Origin: Sutcliffiella horikoshii
GTDB taxonomy: Bacteria; Bacillota; Bacilli; Bacillales; Bacillaceae_I
Assembly: GCF_020524325.1 (NCBI RefSeq)
Contig: NZ_JAIVKY010000005.1
Location: 248,001 to 312,000 of the forward strand
Length of the DNA: 64,000 nt
Direction: 5' to 3'
The notes beneath the pieces were generated by a model. The model searched no databases and was not told the origin of the DNA. It saw nothing but the letters and a program-made list of their open reading frames with translations. A program made the position numbers and the translations under genes. Below are positions 7,996 to 17,466 of this stretch, piece after piece (within the stretch, counting starts at the first letter, position 1; each line of letters starts with the position of its first letter).

Positions 7996-8385
7996 TTACC
8001 TTAAAGCGGGAATATAATGATTTAAGCGAAGTATTCCGATTAAATATTGAAAATAAAGTTCTTTTTCTGCGAAAACTTCAGTAGGTTTTACTTCAAATTG
8101 AATGATTTCCTTATCTAATTCTTTTGCCAGCTCCTGAAAAAGATCCGCGCGTTTATTCGGTTGGAATTGGTGATTTGGAATTCCTTCCAAACTGATGTAA
8201 AGAGCTTGAAAATCTCCAGGATTTGTTGGTTGCATCACAACAACAAAAGAAGATAATTGCCGTTCATTTTTCACTGTATGGAGCATGATAAGATGTTGCA
8301 GTCTATTTTTATTACTTCTTGCCAGCTCCATAAGTTCATATATATCAGAATAGCCTTCTCCGAGTTCTATGAATCGTTGTATCAT
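7996..8385 (-). CDS. DUF7147-like small protein, often mislabelled methylthioribose kinase
   Basis: This 129-residue protein starts MIQRFIELGEGYSDIYEL and ends YFQYLIGILRLNHYIP. I recall this conserved Bacillus family of about 127 residues as DUF7147; older annotations call it methylthioribose kinase, but it is far too short and lacks kinase motifs. Function is unknown. It is monocistronic and convergent with ylbG. Confidence 0.75.
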   Translation of the reverse strand: MIQRFIELGEGYSDIYELMELARSNKNRLQHLIMLHTVKNERQLSSFVVVMQPTNPGDFQALYISLEGIPNHQFQPNKRADLFQELAKELDKEIIQFEVKPTEVFAEKELYFQYLIGILRLNHYIPALR

Positions 8386-8479
8386 ATTCTTTCTCCTCTC
8401 ATCGTGCTTTACTCAAACATACTTTATCATGTTCCTTATGAAAATTGAAGAGAATATAATGCTTGAAGGAGGACTGCCG

Positions 8480-8797
8480 ATGCTTTGGTTCACCTTGATT
8501 CTAATATCAGGTCTAATCATTTTGTATATTCATGACCATTTTTACGGGAAGAATGTTTCTGCATCCACTAAGGGGCTACCCATTAAAGGGATGCTTGTAA
8601 CTGGGATTCTTTATTACCTTGTCCAAGAAGGTCTCTTAACCAAGGAAGAAGAAAAACAATTAGAAGAAAGCAGTCTCGAAGAAATAGAAGGTTATGTTTC
8701 TGAGAAAGGCATCTTGAACCAAGACGAATGGGGAGAACTTTGTTTATACCAATGTGAGACACATGAGAATGTGTTCGATCTCGACATGCCGACATAA
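8480..8797 (+). CDS. Small membrane-anchored protein of unknown function
   Basis: This 105-residue protein has one N-terminal membrane segment (LWFTLILISGLIILYI) and an acidic soluble part (EEEKQLEESSLEEIEGYVSE). The start is ATG 8480, behind GAAGGAGGA; the longer upstream frame has no site. I do not recognise the family. It is followed by a repeat element. Confidence 0.65.
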   Translation: MLWFTLILISGLIILYIHDHFYGKNVSASTKGLPIKGMLVTGILYYLVQEGLLTKEEEKQLEESSLEEIEGYVSEKGILNQDEWGELCLYQCETHENVFDLDMPT

Positions 8798-8838
8798 ATT
8801 ACTGGACTAAATTCTGGTATGGAAATGTGCCGGTTTCT

Positions 8839-8965
8839 AGCTGTTGATTTTAGCCCGAAGACTCCAGCGGGGGAGTAACGGTAGGTTGAGACCCCTGAAA
8901 CGTATTGAGGGAGGCTCAAGCACCGTCCCGCGGAAAGCGAAGCCATTTGCGGAAATCAACAGCGG
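8839..8965 (+). repeat. Dispersed imperfect-palindrome repeat, copy E
   Basis: It runs from AGCTGTTGATTTTAGC to AAATCAACAGCGG and has the AACGGT/ACCGT and TTGAG/CTCAA arms. Compared with the other copies a few bases are missing near the left end (TAGCCCGAAGAC). Confidence 0.85.
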
Positions 8966-8984
8966 TGTCTAATAAGTCAACAAA

Positions 8985-9140
8985 AAAACCCTGCTCGGAT
9001 GTCCGGGCAGGGTCCTTCCATCCCTTGAAACTAATCAAGGTTAAGAAGGCAAAGGGAGAGGAGAAACCGGAGGAAGAACTTATGGGGAAACGTAAGTCTT
9101 CTCCGCGGTTGGCAACAACATCACACGAAAGGATGTTGTT
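8985..9140 (+). other. Gene-free stretch with three hairpins upstream of rsmD
   Basis: Between repeat E and rsmD there is no convincing gene. Three stems are visible: CCCTGC/GCAGGG near 8994-9013, CCTTG/CAAGG near 9022-9041, and a perfect nine-pair AACAACATC/GATGTTGTT at 9114-9140. None is followed by a T run. Confidence 0.4.
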
Positions 9141-9282
9141 AACACTAAGTATGAACAAAAAGGTGTAAAGCTATACACAATTGATTAAACTAAAATTGCG
9201 GCAGAGAAATACTTTTGAAATTCATGTCGAATATGATAGGATATTGTTGATTAGTAATTTCGAAACAAAGTATGGTGAGAAG

Positions 9283-10345
<1,063 letters not shown>

Positions 10346-10348
10346 AAT

Positions 10349-10393
10349 AAAGCTCTTATGAAAGTTTCATCTAATTTTCATGAGAGCTTTTTT
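10349..10393 (+). terminator. Terminator after coaD
   Basis: AAAGCTCTTATGAAA pairs with TTTCATGAGAGCTTT, followed by T residues. It lies between the convergent coaD and ylbJ and probably serves both. Confidence 0.85.
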
Positions 10394-10404
10394 GTTGACC
10401 TGAT

Positions 10405-11643
10405 TTAGGCATGTTCATTTTTAACTGCCTTTTTTAACAGAAGCAACAGGTATATCCATAACATTGCAATCGTAAATATAGGACCGTATGTTTGAAACAG
10501 CCCAAAAGCGGTTTCCCAAAACCCTTCTGGTAAATAAGGTGAAAAAACGGGCAGGTCTCCGTCAGCTGTTTCAAACCCATTAAATTTTTGATCTAGTGGT
10601 TGCCAAAGAATAAATGTGATGACCGCAGCAAATGCACCATGGAGAATACGGGCTAGAAAAAAAGGTTTAAAACGTATATCAGAATCAGCCAGAATGCTTG
10701 CAACCTGTGCTTGTACGGAAAAACCACTGAAAGCGAGGAAAAAGCTCGTCACGATAATCTGTTCCATTAAACTGACCCCTGTTACTTCACTTGTCAGTTT
10801 TCCGCCAAGTGTAATTTCAAACAGCCCTGATATGAGGGGATAACTAAGATCTTTTGAGATATCGAATATTCCGAGAAATACACTGATAAGGGCTGCTAGA
10901 ATAGCTGTAACAGAAAATAAAGAAAGCATGCTATTTAACACGGAAAAGAGGATTAAAAATCCTCCGACCATTAATAGTGTCTGTACAGAGGACAATACTG
11001 CTTCTCCAAGCAGTTTGCCTATAGGCTTATTGTTTTTTAAGCGTGTTCTGTGCAACTCAGAAAAGGCTCTCCTAATAGAAACTTTTTGAGGAGTTCTAGA
11101 AAGGTCTTCTTGACGCTTGGACACATAATAAGGACCATAGAATCTCATAATCAAACCGACACAAATATTCCCTAAATAATGGGCCGCAGCAAGTATTATC
11201 CCGACCTTAGGATTGTGGAAAAACCCAACAGCTATAGCACCAAAAATAAATAATGGATTTGATGAATTGGTAAAGGAGACAAGGCGTTCGCCCTCAATCT
11301 GAGTAATCTGGTTTTCCTGACGCAGTCTCACTGTTAATTTAGCTCCAGAAGGATATCCAGACGCCATCCCCATAGCCCATACAAATCCACCTACTCCAGG
11401 TACCCTGAAAAGTGGACGCATAAATGGCTCTAATATGACGCCGATAAAAGCCACTACTCCAAATCCGATCAGTAGCTCACTGATTATCAAAAATGGCAAT
11501 AAAGAAGGGAATACTATATCCCACCACATATTAAGTCCTCTTACACTTGCTTGAAAAGAAGCTTGAGGGTTAAGAATAAGGGATAGTGTAAGCAGGGAAA
11601 TAATAATAGCAAAAAGAACTGTCTTGACTTTCGAATAGTCCAA
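10405..11643 (-). CDS. ylbJ: Sporulation integral membrane protein YlbJ
   Basis: This 412-residue polytopic membrane protein has about eight to ten hydrophobic segments and the phrases SGYPSGAKLTVRLR, SFTNSSNPLFIFGA and FLAFSGFSVQAQVASI, typical of the YlbJ/nucleoside-recognition (gate) family. B. subtilis ylbJ is sigma-E controlled and needed for heat-resistant spores. The start is taken as TTG 11643 because GAAGGGGG lies eight bases before it; ATG codons further upstream have no site. Confidence 0.9.
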   Translation of the reverse strand: MDYSKVKTVLFAIIISLLTLSLILNPQASFQASVRGLNMWWDIVFPSLLPFLIISELLIGFGVVAFIGVILEPFMRPLFRVPGVGGFVWAMGMASGYPSGAKLTVRLRQENQITQIEGERLVSFTNSSNPLFIFGAIAVGFFHNPKVGIILAAAHYLGNICVGLIMRFYGPYYVSKRQEDLSRTPQKVSIRRAFSELHRTRLKNNKPIGKLLGEAVLSSVQTLLMVGGFLILFSVLNSMLSLFSVTAILAALISVFLGIFDISKDLSYPLISGLFEITLGGKLTSEVTGVSLMEQIIVTSFFLAFSGFSVQAQVASILADSDIRFKPFFLARILHGAFAAVITFILWQPLDQKFNGFETADGDLPVFSPYLPEGFWETAFGLFQTYGPIFTIAMLWIYLLLLLKKAVKNEHA

Positions 11644-11988
11644 CCGATTAACCCCCTTCATAAGCATAAAAACAAGTAATATATTCACCTATTCAAATAA
11701 TGAGTGAACTCTCCATTTCTTTTTTGTACAAGAATGATTAGGTTTTTGTTAGAATAATAATAATTACCCTTAGATTGGCAACCAGGTTTGTCCCTTCACC
11801 TTACCTTTCAATATACGTAAAAGGGATGGTGGAATAGAACCTAAAATAACCCAAGTCTTCACAGTTTGTTCACCAAGAAAAAGGAATAGCGTATGATAAA
11901 TTAGAGGAATCAAAGGATAATGGTATAGGACTTGATAATTTGGTTGCTGTAAAGCTTAAGGTGGCTGTACACAGCTTGAGGTGATAAC
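11644..11988. other. Intergenic region between ylbJ and ylbK
   Basis: This stretch between divergent genes holds no convincing gene. It must carry the promoters of both. I could not pick a sigma factor site with confidence. A start-less open frame runs into the ylbK leader but lacks any recognisable protein motif. Confidence 0.3.
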
Positions 11989-12786
11989 TTGAAGGAACCT
12001 ATAGTAGGAATTGCATTGGGATCTGGTGGCGCACGCGGTTTTGCCCACCTTGGCGCACTGAAAGTATTGCAAGAAGAGAATATAAGCGTGGATCTTATTG
12101 CCGGAAGCAGTATGGGGGCACTTGTAGGAAGCTTCTATGCAATGGGACATGATATGGATCGCCTATATAAAATTGCCACTGCATTCAAACGAAAGTATTA
12201 CTTGGACTTTACTGTTCCGAAAATGGGATTTGTAAGTGGAAACCGGGTGAAGGAACTTATCCGCATGTTCACTCAAAACAAAAACATTGAGGAATTAGAC
12301 ATCCCCCTTTCCATTGTTACGACAGATTTGGAAAAGGCGGAGAAAGTAGTTTTAACTAGTGGACCTATATCGGATGCTGTGAGGGCCAGTATTTCCATTC
12401 CTGGAATTTTTGTACCCGAAAAGGTAAATGGTCGTTTGCTTGTCGATGGTGGAGTTGTAGATCGTGTACCTGCCAGCGTAGCAAAAGAAATGGGTGCGGA
12501 TATTGTTATAGCAATAGATGTTTCGCAGGTGAAAACAAATGAACCGGTTGATTCGATTTTCGATGTCATTTTGCAAACAATTGATATTATGCAAAATGAG
12601 TTGGTCAAACGAAGTGAGACAGAAGCTGATGTTATGATTAGGCCAGCTGTTGCTCACTATAGTTCACGGGCATTTACCAACATTGAGGAAATTATTAGGA
12701 TTGGTGAAGAAGCGACTAGATTGCAGATCCCCTATATAAAGAAGACGATAGAGGAGTGGAAGGAGAAACAGCAACATGAAAAGTAG
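11989..12786 (+). CDS. ylbK: Patatin-like phospholipase YlbK
   Basis: This 265-residue protein shows the full patatin signature: the oxyanion loop GSGGARGFAHLG (residues 10-21), the nucleophile elbow GSSMG (about 40-44) and the DGGVVD aspartate of the Ser-Asp dyad (about residue 151). It is a bacterial RssA-type serine acyl hydrolase; the lipid substrate is unknown. The start is TTG 11989, behind TTGAGGTGA. It overlaps ylbL by 11 bases, so the two are translationally linked. Confidence 0.9.
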   Translation: MKEPIVGIALGSGGARGFAHLGALKVLQEENISVDLIAGSSMGALVGSFYAMGHDMDRLYKIATAFKRKYYLDFTVPKMGFVSGNRVKELIRMFTQNKNIEELDIPLSIVTTDLEKAEKVVLTSGPISDAVRASISIPGIFVPEKVNGRLLVDGGVVDRVPASVAKEMGADIVIAIDVSQVKTNEPVDSIFDVILQTIDIMQNELVKRSETEADVMIRPAVAHYSSRAFTNIEEIIRIGEEATRLQIPYIKKTIEEWKEKQQHEK

Positions 12787-13801
12787 ATATTTTATGAGGT
12801 CCCTTCTTATAGGGATAGTGCTAGCAGTGGTCTTGAATTTTGTGACATTGCCTTATTATGTAACACGTCCAGGGGATGCACAGGAATTAGGACCGCTTGT
12901 ATCGGTAGAAGGTGGAGATGAGGATAAAGGAAGCTTTATGCTGACCACCGTTAAAATGGGAAAAGCGAACATTTTTACTTATGCTTTTGCAAAAGTAAGT
13001 GAATACCAAAATATCTTTCCTATCAACCAGATTCGTGCTGAGGATGAGACAGATGAAGAGTATAACTATCGCCAGTTACATATGATGGAAAGTTCCAAAG
13101 AAACGGCTATTAAAATAGCATATGAGAAGGCTGGTAAAGAAGTCGAATTGATTTCCAAGGGCGTCTATGTTTTTAGTGTGAAAAAAGGACTGGCAGCTGA
13201 AGGCAAGTTGGATATTGGGGATCGTATCACACATATTGATGGGAAAGAAACAGCGACCGCAGAAGAATTGATGGAAGTGGTCGGGGGGAAATCCATCGGA
13301 GACACAATAGAGCTTACTTTTGATCGCGACGAGAAAGAAAAAACAACTTCCATTACATTAGGAGAGCATCCGGAAGATCCAAACCGGGCTGGACTAGGAA
13401 TCAGTTTATTGACGGATTACGAAATTACGATGGATCCACCTATTACCATTAACTCTGCACAAATTGGAGGGCCATCCGCAGGGTTGATGTTCTCCTTGGA
13501 AATATATAACCAGCTTATGGACGAAGACATTTCAAAAGGTTACGAAATCGCAGGCACAGGAGCGATCAATGAAAAAGGAGAAGTCCTTCGTATTGGCGGG
13601 ATTGCCCAAAAGATTGTTGCCGCCGATAACTCAGGGGTTGATATTTTCTTTGCACCGAATGAAAAAGGTGTGAAAGGCTCCAACTATGAAGAGGCGCTAG
13701 TAGCCGCAGAAGATATTAAAACATCCATGAAGATTGTACCTGTAGATACATTTGAAGATGCTATAGAGTATTTGGAGAAATTAGAAACTAAAAGTGAATA
13801 A
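12776..13801 (+). CDS. ylbL: Lon-like membrane protease YlbL (DdcP type)
   Basis: This 341-residue protein has an N-terminal membrane anchor (residues 8-30), a PDZ domain (about 120-205) and a C-terminal Lon-type protease domain. The catalytic serine is in GGPSAGLMFS and the lysine in GGIAQKIV. In B. subtilis YlbL is DdcP, which degrades the division inhibitor YneA so that cells can resume division after DNA damage. It belongs to the SepM/PDZ-Lon family, acting outside the membrane. A perfect terminator follows. Confidence 0.92.
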   Translation: MKSRYFMRSLLIGIVLAVVLNFVTLPYYVTRPGDAQELGPLVSVEGGDEDKGSFMLTTVKMGKANIFTYAFAKVSEYQNIFPINQIRAEDETDEEYNYRQLHMMESSKETAIKIAYEKAGKEVELISKGVYVFSVKKGLAAEGKLDIGDRITHIDGKETATAEELMEVVGGKSIGDTIELTFDRDEKEKTTSITLGEHPEDPNRAGLGISLLTDYEITMDPPITINSAQIGGPSAGLMFSLEIYNQLMDEDISKGYEIAGTGAINEKGEVLRIGGIAQKIVAADNSGVDIFFAPNEKGVKGSNYEEALVAAEDIKTSMKIVPVDTFEDAIEYLEKLETKSE

Positions 13802-13806
13802 AGGGA

Positions 13807-13838
13807 AAACGCCTCACCACTAGTGGTGAGGCGTTTTA
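13807..13838 (+). terminator. Terminator after ylbL
   Basis: AACGCCTCACCAC and GTGGTGAGGCGTT form a perfect palindrome, followed by TTTT. Confidence 0.9.
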
Positions 13839-13898
13839 GTATGAGGAGCAAATTAAGGTTAGGACAAAGTAGTGAATCTTCTTTCGGATTTCGAAATG

Positions 13899-13975
13899 TC
13901 ACAATAACAGTCGAAAAAGTCACAATAACAATGAAAAAAGTTACAATCATCCCCTGAAAATTCACAATCCAGATA
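13899..13975 (+). repeat. Short tandem repeat, 21-bp period
   Basis: Four decaying units start at 13899, 13920, 13941 and 13962 (TCACAATAACAGTCGAAAAAG; TCACAATAACAATGAAAAAAG; TTACAATCATCCCCTGAAAAT; TCACAATCC...). The gap 13839-14050 otherwise shows no gene. Confidence 0.65.
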
Positions 13976-14056
13976 TTTAAGGTGCCCGAGGAAGAATATA
14001 AAGCGAAGAATATTTATCAACGTCATGAAAACTATAAAAATATAAACTTTCCCAAC

Positions 14057-14098
14057 AAAAAACTCCCTAGATCATAAATAATCATGAAGGAGTTTTGG
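14057..14098 (-). terminator. Terminator of ylbM
   Basis: On the minus strand AACTCCTTCATGAT pairs with ATGATCTAGGGAGTT, followed by a T run. Confidence 0.8.
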
Positions 14099-14107
14099 TT
14101 TTTTTCA

Positions 14108-15352
14108 TCAAATGAACCTATATTCCAGTTCATCGTAACGTATTGGCGGTTTAGAGAACTCTTGTAGCATCCAATCACTCCGTGCAGGCTCTTGAAACTT
14201 CATGGCATAGGTATTTGTAGCCCGAATATCCATATCGAGCATCGCATTTTCTACCCCAGATACTTTAGAAAGTATAGGGATATCTGTTTCCTTCTTTATT
14301 TGCTTCAAATAAGCCTGTCCACGTTTGGACATACCTAACAAACGAATATACTCACTTTGCATAGAGGCGGAAACTTCCTGCATGGTATTCTTCTTCGTGT
14401 TGGTTAGAAGATGTGTACACATCCGTTGCAGCCTCGTCCACGTGTATCTTTTTGTTTTTAACTTGGTCATAAATTCCTGGAAGGAGGAACTTTCTTTCAT
14501 GGTATGTATTAATCTATGTTCTAATCCTTCCTCGACTTCGTATATCTCTGAAAGCTCTGAGGGTGTGCTGCAGAGAATGCGATACTTAAGGAGAGTGAAA
14601 TAATCCTCCCATTGATGAAAACTGCCTACATGCTGCTTGTAGTGGCCTAAAAGGTCATAAGTAGGTTTTGGGACAAACCTTTGGACCATCTCAATATTCC
14701 CGCTATGTTCAAAAAGGTGTTTTCTAATGCTCGTTGCGCTTGCAATAGGTGAATCATTGAATTCAGGGTCATGATAGCCTGCACCTGTTCGCTCAATAGT
14801 ACAAGGTTGCATGGAACTTTTTTGATCTTGTATTGCTTTTACATAATGAAACCCAAGAATGTTATTAGGTTTAGTTAAATCCAAAACCTTTTCCTTGTTT
14901 TCGGTCAACCTTAAAAAAGCCAACGAAGAAGCTTTCGGAAAGCTGTATCCTTGTGATATAAACTCCTGAACAAACATATCATACGTATTTTTATGTTCGC
15001 TCATTAATTGAATCGTACGTTCAAAATCCTGTATATTTCCCTGCTCGCTTCCAAAACAGACATGATCGCATTTTAAACTAGACAAAATTGAGATGGAACC
15101 ACTAGCAAAAACTTCTGCTTTCTGTGTAGCGAAGGCGTACGGCAGCTCCACTACAATGTCAATGCCGTTAGAAAGCGCCATTTTCGTGCGGGTCCACTTG
15201 GAAACAAGTGCAGGTTCTCCCCGTTGAAGAAATTGTCCGCTCATTACAGCAATAACCACATCTGCACCTGTAAGTCTTTTTGATTCGGTCAAATGAAACA
15301 AATGCCCATTATGAAAAGGGTTGTACTCCACAATTACACCTAAGGATTTCAT
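14108..15352 (-). CDS. tmcAL: tRNA(Met) cytidine acetate ligase YlbM (TmcAL)
   Basis: This 414-residue enzyme uses ATP and acetate to make N4-acetylcytidine at the wobble base of elongator tRNA(Met). The N-terminal nucleotidyltransferase motif is GVIVEYNPFHNGHL (the HNGH ATP site), followed by SGQFLQRGEPA and SKWTRTKMAL; IASATSIRK and YEVEEGLEHRLI appear later. The start is ATG 15352, which gives MKSLGVIVEYNPF behind GGAGTGGGTG; an in-frame ATG nine codons upstream lacks a site. It is divergent from yceD. Confidence 0.95.
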   Translation of the reverse strand: MKSLGVIVEYNPFHNGHLFHLTESKRLTGADVVIAVMSGQFLQRGEPALVSKWTRTKMALSNGIDIVVELPYAFATQKAEVFASGSISILSSLKCDHVCFGSEQGNIQDFERTIQLMSEHKNTYDMFVQEFISQGYSFPKASSLAFLRLTENKEKVLDLTKPNNILGFHYVKAIQDQKSSMQPCTIERTGAGYHDPEFNDSPIASATSIRKHLFEHSGNIEMVQRFVPKPTYDLLGHYKQHVGSFHQWEDYFTLLKYRILCSTPSELSEIYEVEEGLEHRLIHTMKESSSFQEFMTKLKTKRYTWTRLQRMCTHLLTNTKKNTMQEVSASMQSEYIRLLGMSKRGQAYLKQIKKETDIPILSKVSGVENAMLDMDIRATNTYAMKFQEPARSDWMLQEFSKPPIRYDELEYRFI

Positions 15353-15452
15353 TTCACACCCACTCCATCTATATTTCATTCTTCAATTATTTACTTGGAT
15401 ACTTGTTCAAAATACGTTATTATGTCTATAATTATAGTGTAAAGAAAAAATA

Positions 15453-15481
15453 TTGACAAATAAACTTGCGAAAGCTATAAT
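15453..15481 (+). promoter_or_regulatory. Consensus sigma-A promoter for yceD-rpmF
   Basis: TTGACA, a 17-base spacer, then TATAAT: a perfect match to the housekeeping consensus, 30 bases before the yceD start. This fits a ribosomal protein transcript. Confidence 0.9.
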
Positions 15482-15511
15482 TACTTTTGTTGCCTTGAGG
15501 TGAATATCTTG

Positions 15512-16027
15512 TTGAAATGGACATTATTCCAGTTAAATCAGTTACAACATAAAGGTTTAGAAATCGATGAAACAGTTGATGTAAGTGAAATTACGGCACA
15601 TAGTGAAATTCGATCTGTCAAACCAGTTCACGTAACTGGAAGAGCTGATTTAAGTTCAAAAAAAGCTACGTTTCATCTAACTGTGGAAGGTAGTATGGTT
15701 TTACCATGTTCACGTACGTTGGTTGATGTGGACTATCCTTTTACGATAAAAACAACTGAAACTTATCTTTTTCAGCCTGGCGAGTATGAAACCGACGATG
15801 AAGAGTTGCATACGGTCGAAGGTGACGTTATCGATTTAATTCCGATTATCCGAGAAGCGATTATCCTTGAAGTGCCGATGCAAGTGTTCAGTGACTCTCC
15901 CGATAAGGAAGAGGCAGCTCCCCAATCCGGAAAAGACTGGGGCGTCATTTCAGAAGAGGAAACACAGGAAAAAGTGGATCCAAGACTTGCTGGACTGGCT
16001 AAGTTTTTTGAGAAAGACAAAGAGTAG
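15512..16027 (+). CDS. ylbN: YceD/DUF177 family protein (YlbN)
   Basis: This 171-residue acidic protein has the DUF177 core (GTMVLPCSRTL-type phrase, here SMVLPCSRTLVDVDYPF) and ends DPRLAGLAKFFEKDKE. The family is encoded next to rpmF in most bacteria and affects 23S rRNA levels in E. coli and plants. TTG 15512 (giving MKWTLFQLNQLQ) fits the GAGGTGA site and the family start; TTG 15509 and GTG 15500 are alternatives. It forms an operon with rpmF. Confidence 0.9.
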   Translation: MKWTLFQLNQLQHKGLEIDETVDVSEITAHSEIRSVKPVHVTGRADLSSKKATFHLTVEGSMVLPCSRTLVDVDYPFTIKTTETYLFQPGEYETDDEELHTVEGDVIDLIPIIREAIILEVPMQVFSDSPDKEEAAPQSGKDWGVISEEETQEKVDPRLAGLAKFFEKDKE

Positions 16028-16074
16028 ACATTACATGATGTAGTAGATGCTCATTTTTTAAGGAGGTGGGAAGA

Positions 16075-16248
16075 ATGGCTGTACCTTTCAGAAGAACGTC
16101 TAAAACTGTAAAAAGAAAGCGTCGTACACACTTTAAACTACAAGTTCCTGGTATGGTAGAATGCCCAAGCTGCGGTGAACAGAAATTATCACACCGTGTA
16201 TGCCCGGCATGTGGTACTTACAAAGGGAAAGAAGTAGTAAATAAATAA
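16075..16248 (+). CDS. rpmF: 50S ribosomal protein bL32
   Basis: This 57-residue protein begins [18 protein letters not shown] and carries two cysteine pairs (CPSCGE and CPACGT) that form the zinc ribbon of the C+ form of bL32. The start is ATG 16075, behind AAGGAGGTGGG. It is cotranscribed with yceD and followed by a terminator. Confidence 0.97.
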   Translation: MAVPFRRTSKTVKRKRRTHFKLQVPGMVECPSCGEQKLSHRVCPACGTYKGKEVVNK

Positions 16249-16254
16249 TAAAGA

Positions 16255-16287
16255 AAGCATGAGGCCAGGTGCCTTGTGCTTTTTTTA
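16255..16287 (+). terminator. Terminator after rpmF
   Basis: AAGCATGAGGC pairs with GCCTTGTGCTT around AGGT and runs into seven T. Confidence 0.8.
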
Positions 16288-16510
16288 TTGCGCTGAAACT
16301 CTCTCCGTCCGAATCTCGGTGGAGACAGCGGAAACGGTAGGGGAGAAGGGCTCTCTCCGCCCGAAATCCTGTCAGAGAAGTGAAAATGGTAGGAGAGAAG
16401 GGCTCTTTGCGCCCGAAACTTGTTCGAGGAGGCGAAAACGGTAGAAGAGGAGCCGTCTCACCGAACAAAACTCGCTCGAAAAACGGCAAACGGTAATAGA
16501 GAAACCTGTT
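16284..16510 (+). repeat. 52-bp tandem array 1 (downstream of rpmF)
   Basis: GGTAG anchors fall at 16336, 16388, 16440 and (GGTAA) 16492, exactly 52 bases apart; a further partial unit precedes them. Units share GAGAAGGGCTCTCTCCGC and CGAAA blocks and grow more divergent downstream. The period is not a multiple of three and no ribosome binding site accompanies the frames through it. Confidence 0.85.
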
Positions 16511-16612
16511 CAACACCAACCTCCCTTCCAAACGACCACAAATATCTCCCACACCCACCAAAATTAAGTTAAAATAAACTCAATACTCCAAAAAAAGGTG
16601 GTCCGAAATATA

Positions 16613-17374
16613 ATGACAGAATCAAAAGTCCACATTCACATAGATGATGACCAATTTTACTGGTTTACCATCAACCGTCCAGACAAACGTAATGCTATCG
16701 ATTATGATGTAATGAACGAATTAGAGTCTTCACTAAACCAAGTAAGAGAGAACCATGACATAAGAGCATTCATCATAACGGGCAGTGGAAATCAATCTTT
16801 TTGCTCCGGTGGGGACCTATCTGTATTTCACGCATTACATACAAAAGAAGAAGCCTATAGCATGCTTTCTAAAATGGGGGAAATATTATATGACCTTATG
16901 ACGCTGCCGGTGCCAACCGTAGCTCTGATAAATGGTACAGCGATAGGCGGAGGCTGTGAAATTGCGGCCGCTTGTGATCAACGCTGGGCTGTGACTCATG
17001 CAAAGCTTGGGTTTGTACAGGGGAGATTGGGTATAACCACAGGCTGGGGAGGGGCCAGCATGTTAATGGAAAAAGTGCCGCATGCAAGTGCAATCAAGAT
17101 GCTGTCATCAGCTAATACTTACACTGCTAGTGAAACAATGGAGTTAGGCTTTATCCAAAATGTGGTCTCATTCTTCGATTCCCAATCATTACAAGAAGAA
17201 ATTGCGGTCTCTTCTGCCGTATTAAGAAGCTATAAAAAAAGTTTCATTTCTAAATGGGAACAGATAGGTTTAAAAGAAAGAATGCTAGCTGAGATAGAGC
17301 AATGTTCTATCCTTTGGGAAGAGGATGAACATCATGATGCTGTAAAAGCCTTTCTAGAAAATAAGAAAAAATAA
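16613..17374 (+). CDS. Enoyl-CoA hydratase/isomerase family protein
   Basis: This 253-residue crotonase-fold protein has the oxyanion segments SFCSGGDLSVFHAL (about residues 62-75) and INGTAIGGGCEIAAACD (about 104-120). Crotonases act on acyl-CoA thioesters in fatty acid or amino acid breakdown; the exact reaction is not predictable. The glutamate pair of classical hydratases is only partly in place (GRLGITTGWGG at the second site). ATG 16613 is preferred; GTG 16598 lacks a site. B. subtilis has no such gene between rpmF and ylbO, so this is an extra. Confidence 0.85.
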   Translation: MTESKVHIHIDDDQFYWFTINRPDKRNAIDYDVMNELESSLNQVRENHDIRAFIITGSGNQSFCSGGDLSVFHALHTKEEAYSMLSKMGEILYDLMTLPVPTVALINGTAIGGGCEIAAACDQRWAVTHAKLGFVQGRLGITTGWGGASMLMEKVPHASAIKMLSSANTYTASETMELGFIQNVVSFFDSQSLQEEIAVSSAVLRSYKKSFISKWEQIGLKERMLAEIEQCSILWEEDEHHDAVKAFLENKKK

Positions 17375-17466
17375 GAGAACATAGGGCATTTTACTCAATG
17401 CTTAGTCTATCTTTTCTATTACACGCATATGTATAGGGTAAAAAAGTGTGTTAGGGGGATAGCAAT

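Noticed and set aside
8905-9168. 87-codon plus-strand open frame after repeat E
   Set aside because: Its first third is repeat sequence, it has no ribosome binding site and the peptide is highly basic without motifs.
11842-11980. Open frame running into the ylbK leader
   Set aside because: It has no start codon or site, and its translation shows no recognisable motif, so I left it as intergenic sequence.
13684-13965. 93-codon minus-strand frame starting with a seven-residue repeat
   Set aside because: The VTF-type repeats are only the 21-bp DNA repeat in translation; the rest overlaps the ylbL 3' end in antisense.
16133-16561. 142-codon minus-strand open frame over rpmF and array 1
   Set aside because: It overlaps rpmF, has no ribosome binding site and arises from the repeat; the 52-base period shifts its frame in every unit.
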